A DNA stretch of 64,000 nt, taken from assembly GCA_023407575.1 (NCBI GenBank), contig JAEYLX010000049.1, forward strand, positions 434,001 through 498,000, given 5' to 3'. The first letter of the stretch is position 1; each line of letters starts with the position of its first letter. The notes under the pieces are model-generated. The model was not told the DNA's origin and ran no database searches. It saw only the letters and a program-made list of their open reading frames with translations. The position numbers were made by a program, and so were the translations under genes. Of the stretch, positions 57,247 to 64,000 are shown one piece after another. Origin of the DNA: Bacillota bacterium. GTDB lineage: Bacteria; Bacillota; Clostridia; Lachnospirales; Lachnospiraceae.

Positions 57247-59535
57247 CTATTTTAACCACATTCCCGCTGTTATTACAGTCATATCATCTTTGGGAACATA
57301 ATTCGTCTCTGCCAAGGTCTTTTCTAGAATTTTATTCGCAATTTCCTGAGGGTTATTACTCTTTAGTCCGAGAATCAGCTGCTCCATATAAGCTTCCTTA
57401 TTCTCCTCTTCGATACAATCAAGGACACCATCCGTGACCATGATGAGAATATCCCCCTCATATAGCTTCTTGGTTACTGTATCATAGTCCACGCTTTTCA
57501 ACATACCGATTGGAAGAGTGGTGGAGGTTATTGTCTCTACCCAGTGATCTCTCTTGATAAAAGCTGCTGCTGCCCCAATCTTAATAAACTCACAAATACC
57601 GGTAAATAGATTGACGATACTAAGATCAATAGTAGAAAAGGTTTGCTTTTCTGACTTAAGTACTAAACTGGAGTTTATGAGTCTGATTGCTGTCTCCGCT
57701 TTAAACCCTGCTTCAATCATTTGCTCTAATAGGGACATTACTGTTTCACTTTCCTCACCCGCGTCTTTACCAGTTCCCATTCCATCAGAAAGTGCCAGCA
57801 TATATTCGCCATTCTCCAGCTTTAAAAGAGAAAAATTATCTCCAGACACCTGCTCTTTTTTCGCCCTTGCCACACCGGTAATCAATTTAAACTTTGTATC
57901 CGTAATAAAGCAGAAATTCTCATACTCCTTACTAATTACCGACTTCGACGTATCGGACACTTTCATTTTAACTCCTAAGGCATCCGAGATAACGGATGCA
58001 GCCTCTTTGGCGGTAATACATCTGCCACCTTGGCTTGCCGCATTGAAGTGAACTTCTTTACGTTTCTCTGTCTGTTCAAAAACAGTAATATCTTTAACCA
58101 GGATATGAGCCGAACGCAAAGCACGAATTATTTTCTCTTCTTCGGCTACAAATCCCTGTGTGGTTTCATAGATTTCCCCTGTAACTTCTTGAATTACATC
58201 TGAAACTTTTTTCAACTGCTCTGCAATAACCTCTCTACTTTCGGAAATTCTACTATGCCATATCTGGTTAAGTTTTGCTATTTCAAATCCACGGTTAGTC
58301 TCTGCTATGAACTGATCCACACTAATACAATCATCTAGGAATTCCAAGGGTATGTCCTCTTTTTCAATCATACCTTTCTTCTCTGCCAGCTCAAACATGG
58401 AGCATGCAGCTTGATAGGTTTTTTGAAATTTCTGCTCCCAGCACTGATCAATCTTAGAGCAGTTTTTACAGAGCTTTTCCGATATATCTTCAAATATACG
58501 GCTGACCTCCTGCTGCTCCAGTTTGGTCTGTTTCTCTGTAATGATATCCAAAGTCTTTGAAAGCTTTAAAAAAGAATCAGAAAACACCCTCATCCTTGCC
58601 TTTGCAATCTTTCTTAAATTAACTGTTGCTAATTGCTCCTGTTTTCCTGTTCCACCCACTGCGTCCATTTTATAGCTAAGGCTGGCGGGTATTAACAGGA
58701 ATAGGATAACTGCAGAACATAGTGCTCCAATTTCCGCCGTATTAAGTTCCATTTCACTATTAATTGTACCCATAAGTACTGCTGTAAGTAAGTATATAAT
58801 TGCTGTTGGAAACCGTCCCATCTCCCGGAAAACAGCTGGGATAATTCCCATAACCGCATACAATCCAATCTCTGAAGCAGAATTACCACGAAGGCCTATC
58901 GCCAAGCCACAAACAGCTCCGGTAATTGCACCTTGTCCAACTCCAAACTTATAGGTAAAGAACAATACAATAAAATATACAACACTTTTTAATGGCGAGA
59001 TAAATTCCATATCAAATTCCGGAATGGCGTAGATAACCACAGCTACCATTGCTGCAATACTAATCATCTGCTCATTGTTCATTCGATAATCCTTACCCAC
59101 CTGCTGCAGGTACCCCATTGCAATTTGAAAAATACCAGAGGCTACCACAGCAATTATAGCTTCTAAAATCGCTAAAACTGCACTGTCAGTAAAGTCACCT
59201 GATGCGGATGCCTCAAGTAATGAAAACGCAAGTAACATTATGGAAGGGAAAATAGATAATACCATCTTAGAAACATTTTTATTTTTAAATAGAGGAGATT
59301 CCATAAATACTAAAGATGCCACCATTGTAAGTGCATATTTTATTATTTGTGTAGGTTCCATGACAGAAGAAATACCGAGCAATACTACGATAAAGGACAT
59401 GCCCGCTCCTGCATTAGTAAGATAAGCTGCTGTAAAATATCCAATAGACAGTGGATTCATATCATTAAACATAGCTCTGGCAATAATAAATCCTAATAAA
59501 TATACTAAAAAAGTCCTCTTTGTAAATCGTCTCAT
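57247..59535 (-). CDS. spoIIE: Stage II sporulation protein E (SpoIIE phosphatase)
   Basis: A 762-residue protein. Ten or so membrane helices lie in the first 290 residues, then a cytoplasmic regulatory region with clustered Cys (CKNCSKIDQCW), then the PP2C phosphatase domain with ALSDGMGTGKDAGEES and VTDGVLDCIEEENK. It dephosphorylates SpoIIAA to turn on sigma-F in the forespore and helps asymmetric division. AGGAGG is 13 bases from the ATG, longer than usual. Confidence 0.96.
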   Translation of the reverse strand: MRRFTKRTFLVYLLGFIIARAMFNDMNPLSIGYFTAAYLTNAGAGMSFIVVLLGISSVMEPTQIIKYALTMVASLVFMESPLFKNKNVSKMVLSIFPSIMLLAFSLLEASASGDFTDSAVLAILEAIIAVVASGIFQIAMGYLQQVGKDYRMNNEQMISIAAMVAVVIYAIPEFDMEFISPLKSVVYFIVLFFTYKFGVGQGAITGAVCGLAIGLRGNSASEIGLYAVMGIIPAVFREMGRFPTAIIYLLTAVLMGTINSEMELNTAEIGALCSAVILFLLIPASLSYKMDAVGGTGKQEQLATVNLRKIAKARMRVFSDSFLKLSKTLDIITEKQTKLEQQEVSRIFEDISEKLCKNCSKIDQCWEQKFQKTYQAACSMFELAEKKGMIEKEDIPLEFLDDCISVDQFIAETNRGFEIAKLNQIWHSRISESREVIAEQLKKVSDVIQEVTGEIYETTQGFVAEEEKIIRALRSAHILVKDITVFEQTEKRKEVHFNAASQGGRCITAKEAASVISDALGVKMKVSDTSKSVISKEYENFCFITDTKFKLITGVARAKKEQVSGDNFSLLKLENGEYMLALSDGMGTGKDAGEESETVMSLLEQMIEAGFKAETAIRLINSSLVLKSEKQTFSTIDLSIVNLFTGICEFIKIGAAAAFIKRDHWVETITSTTLPIGMLKSVDYDTVTKKLYEGDILIMVTDGVLDCIEEENKEAYMEQLILGLKSNNPQEIANKILEKTLAETNYVPKDDMTVITAGMWLK

Positions 59536-59587
59536 AACAACACAAATGCCTCCTGCTTCTACTTGTTGATTGAATTACTGTGTTGTT

Positions 59588-59674
59588 ATTATAGGAAGTG
59601 ATTCTTGAAATCTTTGTCAGTTTAAAGCTCAGTATTTAAAAAACTTTATGACAAAATAGCCATGGAAAGGTCGA
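59588..59674 (-). promoter_or_regulatory. Spo0A-type promoter of spoIIE
   Basis: On the minus strand, CTGACA (59620-59615) and TATAAT (59593-59588) are separated by 21 bp, too long for normal sigma-A use but typical of Spo0A-driven spoIIE and spoIIG promoters. TGACAAA overlaps the -35 region, and further 0A-box-like sites lie at 59648-59654 (TGACAAA) and 59668-59674 (GGTCGAA). From 59675 to 59990 I see no gene. Confidence 0.65.
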
Positions 59675-59993
59675 AATTATCGATTAAAGGGAGTTAACAG
59701 ATATTAAGAACTTGAAAATAATTCTGTTTTTCTACTTATTATTACCTTAACAATGAAAGGTTTACTAACCAGCTTTGTGATATAACTCTACACCTAGTAG
59801 CTAACATATATCTGTACACAAGATAGCGTCGTTAACCCATATGGCATTCAATCTTAATGCATGTAAAAATATGTTGTAGGTATTTCTATAATTTTTTACT
59901 CAAAAGGCACAATTTATAAATCTTATATCAATATTTTCATGTATTAGTAATATTAACTTTATCAAATTGACCTAAAAAGTTGAATATAATAAA

Positions 59994-60020
59994 AAAAGAG
60001 AGTCTATTAGACTCTCTTTT
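59994..60020 (-). terminator. Terminator after tRNA-Met
   Basis: AAAAGAGAGTC-tatta-GACTCTCTTTT is an 11-bp perfect stem with a T-run on the minus strand. It ends the divIC/tRNA transcript. Confidence 0.82.
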
Positions 60021-60025
60021 CTTCG

Positions 60026-60099
60026 TAGCGAAGGACGGATTTGAACCGCCGACACTGCGGGTATGAACCGCATGCTCTCGCCAGCTGAGCTACTTCGCC
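60026..60099 (-). tRNA. tRNA-Met (anticodon CAT)
   Basis: A full cloverleaf on the minus strand: acceptor GGCGAAG pairs with CTTCGCT, D arm GCTCAGCTGGCGAGAGC, anticodon arm TGCGG-TTCATAC-CCGCA with CAT, T arm GGCGG-TTCAAAT-CCGTC. Discriminator A; CCA is not encoded. It lacks the initiator marks (unpaired first base, three G-C pairs in the anticodon stem), so it is the elongator type. A lysidine-modified Ile tRNA is less likely. Confidence 0.94.
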
Positions 60100-60148
60100 G
60101 AAGTGACGAACTCCATTATATCTGCTTTCCATGGACTTGTCAATCCAT

Positions 60149-60436
60149 TTATTCTTGTCTTTTAAAAATATATTCATCCTCATAGACAAGTCCCAGTTTA
60201 TCCCTGGCTATCTCTTCAATATAACTCTTTGTCTGAACATATGCTTTAAAGTTCTCGATCTCTTTCTTTCGTTCATTTTCATCCTCTATTTGCGCCTCTA
60301 AACGACTGGCCTTCAATTTCGCTTCATCATATCGGTCCTCAAGCCCTATCCTACTATAAGCAACAATTGCAAATAGAATGAGAACCACAAATGAAATTAT
60401 TCCAATACCTGTCCCACTTTTTTTTCTGCTCCTCAT
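60149..60436 (-). CDS. divIC: Cell-division protein DivIC/FtsB family
   Basis: A 95-residue single-pass division protein. A membrane helix lies at about residues 11-31 (GIISFVVLILFAIVAY), followed by a coiled coil and the conserved end YIEEIARDKLGLVYEDEYIF. It works with FtsL and DivIB at the septum. The start is ATG 60436; an upstream in-frame TTG at 60460 has no good site. Confidence 0.9.
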   Translation of the reverse strand: MRSRKKSGTGIGIISFVVLILFAIVAYSRIGLEDRYDEAKLKASRLEAQIEDENERKKEIENFKAYVQTKSYIEEIARDKLGLVYEDEYIFKRQE

Positions 60437-60496
60437 CCCAATGCAACACCTTTCTTTCAATATAATTACTTGACAGATTGATCCTTTATTTCCTTT

Positions 60497-61279
60497 TTAA
60501 CTTTTCTTCCGTCCGTTTGCCTTTAGACTATCCTTTGGCTGACTCTGTTCTTCCTTATTCCTAATTGACGTATACAAACTTAATTCAACTGGCTTTCTTT
60601 TTTCTACAGACAAGCTTTTTTCAGGTAAAATGTGATTACCTACCTCTGCATTCGCAGGTATGTTTCTTTTTGTGGAGGATTTTTTCTTTGCATTTTTTGC
60701 TTGTGCCAGCTTCTGTTTTTCTTCCAGCTTTGCTTTATTTTTTTGAAGATATATTTCTTGCTTTTTCTGTTTCTCTAAAGCTTTCTGTTCAAGGAGCTGC
60801 TTTCTCTTAGCCGCTCTTTTTTGTTTCTTAGTATTTACTGCTATTTTAAACGAATCCAAATGTTTTTTCAATCGTTTAAATATGAAATTTCTAATTTTTC
60901 TAATTCGGCTCCGTACACGACAATAAAACCTCTTCACCATCTTAATTGCCATTGTAAAAGGGGTAAGTAGAAGTTTAATTAGTTTGGTTATGCTATTCAC
61001 GATAAAGTTACTAATTGTGTAATGATAGAACACCATGCCAAGTGAAACTCCGATTACTGAAAAACCTCGGATAATTCCATTATTAGAATTATAGATCATG
61101 GCAAAAATAAATACACTGGCTACTACCCAGAATATGATATCCTCTATCGCCAGGATTATTGTATTATGCTTTATAATTCTATGAAAGATTCTTAAAAAAT
61201 CGTATACAAACAAAATAATTACGCCCCATAGTATAGATATGAGAAAGAATTGCAGCTCTGTCGCAATTGCATGATTCAT
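60497..61279 (-). CDS. yabQ: Spore cortex biosynthesis protein YabQ (long form)
   Basis: A 260-residue protein. The N-terminal 110 residues form the conserved YabQ membrane domain (LQFFLISILWGVIILFVYDF), needed for cortex formation. The rest is a lysine-rich coiled tail much longer than in Bacillus. It follows yabP with 9 bp between them. Confidence 0.9.
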   Translation of the reverse strand: MNHAIATELQFFLISILWGVIILFVYDFLRIFHRIIKHNTIILAIEDIIFWVVASVFIFAMIYNSNNGIIRGFSVIGVSLGMVFYHYTISNFIVNSITKLIKLLLTPFTMAIKMVKRFYCRVRSRIRKIRNFIFKRLKKHLDSFKIAVNTKKQKRAAKRKQLLEQKALEKQKKQEIYLQKNKAKLEEKQKLAQAKNAKKKSSTKRNIPANAEVGNHILPEKSLSVEKRKPVELSLYTSIRNKEEQSQPKDSLKANGRKKS

Positions 61280-61288
61280 ACAGGCCTC

Positions 61289-61576
61289 CTACTTAAATAG
61301 CCTGCCGAACAGCGATTCCGAAGATTTACCTGCATTTGAAGCATCAGAATAGGTTAAGCTATCAATTCGTCCATCGATATCAACCTCACCTTTTTCAAGG
61401 GTAAGACGGTTAACATGAAGTTCGCTACCACGAATCATAAGAATTCCTTGCTCGGTCTGCAAAAGCACTTCTCCCGCATCAAAAGATAGCACATCATTTA
61501 CCCCTGTAATTGCTGCTGCCTTTCTCGCATTAATATTTAGCTTATGACCCTTTAGTACCTGTTGTTTTTCATCCAT
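61289..61576 (-). CDS. yabP: Sporulation protein YabP
   Basis: A 95-residue protein expressed in the mother cell in Bacillus and needed with YabQ for the spore cortex or coat. Sequence features include HKLNINARKAAAITGV and LHVNRLTLEKGEVDIDG. The gene is directly before yabQ. Confidence 0.92.
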   Translation of the reverse strand: MDEKQQVLKGHKLNINARKAAAITGVNDVLSFDAGEVLLQTEQGILMIRGSELHVNRLTLEKGEVDIDGRIDSLTYSDASNAGKSSESLFGRLFK

Positions 61577-61751
61577 AGATATCCTCCATTCTTTCCATAA
61601 ACTGTGAAAGTTTTCTTATATACACCCCTAAATAATCATTCCAAAAATGGAACAAGATGTACCTTTTTAAGTATATGAGAATATCTTTCAGTTCATGACG
61701 ATACTTATTTTACGAGCGAAAGAATCTTTTCTACGAACTTTCCTATTACAT

Positions 61752-61797
61752 AAAAAGGTTTTACAGTGTCATCTTAGCTACACTGTAAACCTCTTTT
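61752..61797 (-). terminator. Terminator after rqcP
   Basis: AGGTTTTACAGTGT pairs with ACACTGTAAACCT around a short loop and is followed by TTTTT on the minus strand. yabP therefore needs its own promoter in 61577-61751. Confidence 0.8.
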
Positions 61798-61810
61798 GTT
61801 CAATCATTGC

Positions 61811-62062
61811 CTATAAATATTTGTATAACTCCTTGGCATCATCTTTTCTTGTTGATTCCTGTACATCCAGTACCTCAACCTTCACCAGCTTAGCACCGAA
61901 TCCAATTTCTATTACGTCTCCTACTTTTACCGTTGCAGAAGCCTTGGCCGGCTTACTATTAATCATAACCCTTCCAGCATCACAGGCTTCATTAGCAATG
62001 GTACGGCGTTTAATCAATCTGGATACCTTTAAAAACTTATCTAATCTCATATTTGACTCCAA
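61811..62062 (-). CDS. rqcP: S4-domain RNA-binding protein RqcP
   Basis: An 83-residue S4-domain protein (MRLDKFLKVSRLIKRRT, VMINSKPAKASATVKVGD). RqcP (YabO) acts in ribosome-associated quality control with RqcH, helping to add alanine tails to stalled chains. Its position after hup and before yabP is the Bacillus order. Confidence 0.9.
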   Translation of the reverse strand: MESNMRLDKFLKVSRLIKRRTIANEACDAGRVMINSKPAKASATVKVGDVIEIGFGAKLVKVEVLDVQESTRKDDAKELYKYL

Positions 62063-62142
62063 TCTGTTATTAAAAGGATGCGGAGTGCTTTTTAAAACAA
62101 AATGAAACGAGAAGTCGTTTCATTTGTCATGAATTAAAAAAA

Positions 62143-62180
62143 GGCTGTCTTAAATTCGTTTGTTCGGAATTTAAGCAGCC
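62143..62180 (-). terminator. Terminator after hup
   Basis: GGCTGTCTTAAATTC and its complement at 62166-62180 (one mismatch) flank a short loop, followed on the minus strand by seven T. A second hairpin (62099-62126) lies between it and rqcP. Confidence 0.82.
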
Positions 62181-62196
62181 TCTTCATTGTCATCTA

Positions 62197-62472
62197 CTAA
62201 GCGTTAATAACATCCTTTAAAGCTTTACCAGCTTTGAATTTAGGTGCCTTAGAAGCAGCAATAGTAATAGTTTCCTTTGTTAAAGGATTTCTTCCTGTTC
62301 TTGCAGGTCTCTCAGATACCTCAAATGTTCCGAAGCCAACCAACTGTACTTTCTCACCTTTGGTTAATTCCTCTGTAACTACATCAATAAAAGCCTTTAA
62401 CGCTTTCTCTGAATCTTTCTTTGAAAAATCTGTCTTCTCTGCGATAGCTGCAACTAATTCTGCTTTGTTCAT
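62197..62472 (-). CDS. hup: DNA-binding protein HU
   Basis: A 91-residue nucleoid protein. MNKAELVAAIAEKTDFSKKD and the signature GFGTFEVSERPARTGRNPLT are typical, and the size is exact for HU. An AGGAGG-type site precedes the ATG. It compacts and bends DNA. Confidence 0.97.
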   Translation of the reverse strand: MNKAELVAAIAEKTDFSKKDSEKALKAFIDVVTEELTKGEKVQLVGFGTFEVSERPARTGRNPLTKETITIAASKAPKFKAGKALKDVINA

Positions 62473-62523
62473 GGATTTCTCCTCCTCTAGAGTATTAATT
62501 ATATTTTTTGGATAATCTAACGA

Positions 62524-63294
62524 TTATTTAACTTCCCGCCACAACATGTCCTGATTTTCAGGGGAAAGCTCGCATAGATTTTGTCCCCTGCTCTCAGCTA
62601 GAGCAAAGACGTCTACAAATCTATTTATAAACTTATTAGTGGCATTTGTCAAGGAATTTTCTGCATTTAATTGTAAAAACCGGGACAAATTAATCATCGA
62701 GAACATGGCATCCCCAAATTCCTCGAAAATCTTGCTTTTATCCCCATTTTCAATGGATTCCGTGAGTTCATCAAGCTCTTCATAGACCTTTTTTAAGGCT
62801 TGTTTATAATCTTCAAAATCCATCCCTGACTTTGATGCTTTCTTCTGGACTTTTTCCGCTCTGACGTTAGCCGGAAATGCTTTGGGAACACTAAGCACTT
62901 CCTGTACTGGACTTACATTCTGTTTTTCAGCCCTTTTAATATCTTCCCAGTTCGCTAAAACCTCTTCACTATTTTCAACGGTTGCATCACCGAATACATG
63001 GGGATGTCTGCGAATCATTTTTTCAGATACTCCTTGAACGACATCTTCAATTGTAAATTCATTGGTTTCTTCTGCAATTACACTATGAAGTGCAACTTGT
63101 AAAAGAATATCTCCGAGTTCTTCACTAAGATTTTGATAGTCCTTCTTATCAATTGCTTCTAAGGTTTCATAGCACTCTTCAATCAAACAGGTCTTAAGAC
63201 TTTCATGGGTCTGTTCCCTGTCCCAAGGACACCCCTCCTTGCTCCTTAACTTGCGTATAATTTCCATAAAATCATTAAAATTATAGTTTGTCAC
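62524..63294 (-). CDS. mazG: Nucleoside triphosphate pyrophosphohydrolase MazG
   Basis: A 256-residue protein with two MazG repeats. The first has LRSKEGCPWDREQTHESL, EECYETLEAI and ELGDILLQVALHS; the second has EELDELTESI and EEFGDAMFSMINLSRFL. It hydrolyses abnormal NTPs. Bacillus YabN has an additional N-terminal methylase-like domain; this one does not. Confidence 0.94.
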   Translation of the reverse strand: MTNYNFNDFMEIIRKLRSKEGCPWDREQTHESLKTCLIEECYETLEAIDKKDYQNLSEELGDILLQVALHSVIAEETNEFTIEDVVQGVSEKMIRRHPHVFGDATVENSEEVLANWEDIKRAEKQNVSPVQEVLSVPKAFPANVRAEKVQKKASKSGMDFEDYKQALKKVYEELDELTESIENGDKSKIFEEFGDAMFSMINLSRFLQLNAENSLTNATNKFINRFVDVFALAESRGQNLCELSPENQDMLWREVK

Positions 63295-63481
63295 ATTAAC
63301 CTCCCGTTAACGAAACCCGTAACTTATCTTTTGTATCAGGGACGTTTCCGTTTCTTCGTACACCCATTGTTTACTTACTTTGTGATATCAGTATTATAAC
63401 CACCTTTTCCAAGGTTTACAAGCCCGTACCTGTAACAAAGTGCGCAATAACAGGAAATTAAGAATAATTTACTGTTATACA

Positions 63482-63562
63482 AAAAGAAGGCACTCTGACA
63501 GCATTCACATTTTATCCTATACCTATAAGGTATCAGACTGAGAAACTGCTATCGGAGTGCCC
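63482..63562 (-). terminator. Terminator after spoVT
   Basis: GGCACTC-type arms at 63489-63501 and 63547-63560, with two mismatches, enclose a long loop; the minus strand continues with TTTTT. Confidence 0.7.
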
Positions 63563-63570
63563 TAATAATC

Positions 63571-63999
63571 TTATTGTTCCATCTGTCTTCCTAGAAATGC
63601 TGCTGCTGTACTTGCAAGTTTAATCTCCAGATCTGAGAATTTAGTTTTTGCATCCTTTGTAAGGATTATCACAGATCCAATAGCATCACCTTCACTGATG
63701 ATAGGTGTAATAACCTGGAACATGAACTCTGAATCCTCTTCGTTCATAATCTTTATATAACTCTTGTCGTCTTTTGAAGCAACAATTGTTTCTCTTTCGT
63801 TAATTACTTCCTCTAAATCATGGCTGATTCCTTTTGTTACAAGGTCTTTCTTGGTTGGTCCTGCAACTGCAATGAATTGATCCTTATCGGTTATCACTAC
63901 GATATGCCCAGTTGTCTGTGTGAGTGAGTCTGCATATTGCTTAGCGAATTGTCCTAATTCACCAATTGGAGAATATTTCTTTAAAATAATTTCTCCTTC
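63571..63999 (-). CDS. spoVT: Stage V sporulation protein T (5' partial)
   Basis: The frame is open to the window edge. The visible 142 residues are the linker KKYSPIGELGQFAKQYADSL and the C-terminal GAF-like domain of SpoVT. The AbrB-type DNA-binding domain lies outside the window. SpoVT modulates sigma-G genes in the forespore. Confidence 0.93.
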   Translation of the reverse strand, partial: EGEIILKKYSPIGELGQFAKQYADSLTQTTGHIVVITDKDQFIAVAGPTKKDLVTKGISHDLEEVINERETIVASKDDKSYIKIMNEEDSEFMFQVITPIISEGDAIGSVIILTKDAKTKFSDLEIKLASTAAAFLGRQMEQ

Positions 64000-64000
64000 C

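Noticed and set aside
60026..60099. Initiator tRNA-fMet
   Set aside because: The anticodon stem lacks the three G-C pairs and the acceptor lacks an unpaired first base; it is the elongator form.

Overview
The window looks like a chromosome segment from an anaerobic, spore-forming Firmicute of the Lachnospiraceae, most like Lachnoclostridium (Clostridium) phytofermentans; the species is an inference. The reasons are an AT-rich genome with Gram-positive ribosome binding sites, a BclA-type collagen-like spore protein, Csp-like subtilases, and a right end with the Bacillus/Clostridium order mazG - hup - rqcP - yabP - yabQ - divIC - tRNA - spoIIE - tilS - hpt - ftsH, with spoVT at the edge.

Layout. 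1-9.1 kb: end of a collagen-like protein, an AraC-type regulator with a SEC-C methionine aminopeptidase, a three-gene ABC-2 exporter, a flavin-type oxidase-fold protein, a divergent LysE exporter/LysR regulator pair, a DUF1398 protein and endonuclease IV. 9.2-9.45 kb: twenty in-phase 13-bp tandem repeats. 9.5-19 kb: an accessory block bounded by two inverted subtilase paralogues, holding a MacB-like ATPase and giant FtsX-type permease, an internally deleted copy of that permease, a sortase-motif surface protein and a P-loop kinase. 19-21.7 kb: a chimeric kinase, a nucleotidyltransferase and a small HTH protein.

21,885-33,235: the main discovery, an 11,351-bp Tn7-like transposon. It has TGT...ACA termini, imperfect terminal inverted repeats that match at about 26 of 31 positions, a perfect 5-bp target duplication (ATAAT), and three internal copies of a GTTGGTACAT-type motif at each end. 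They are widely spaced on the left and exactly 20 bp apart on the right, as in Tn7. It sits 4 bp past the stop codon of rlmD. Its only visible transposition gene is the C-terminal part of a TnsD-like target selector; tnsA, tnsB and tnsC are absent. The cargo is AT-rich: immunity-like small genes, a PIN-like protein, a DUF4365 nuclease-like gene overlapping an unknown gene, a membrane protein, an unknown gene, a broken Rad50-like ATPase and the end of a possible HSP90-like ATPase. Several of these are decayed. I read the element as a stranded, non-autonomous relic with a defence-like cargo.

33.2-53 kb: housekeeping. rlmD, yhaM, an HtrA-like protein with a damaged active site, mutS2, a two-component system, trmL, cheX, an aminotransferase coupled to an Lrp-type regulator, a HypE-like protein, a VanW/G5 wall protein, a 34-residue membrane protein, nth, a B12-radical SAM protein, a DUF2156 protein and a CmpB-like membrane protein. 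53-64 kb: ftsH, hpt, tilS, spoIIE with a Spo0A-type promoter, tRNA-Met, divIC, yabQ, yabP, rqcP, hup, mazG and the end of spoVT, linking cell division, ribosome rescue and sporulation.
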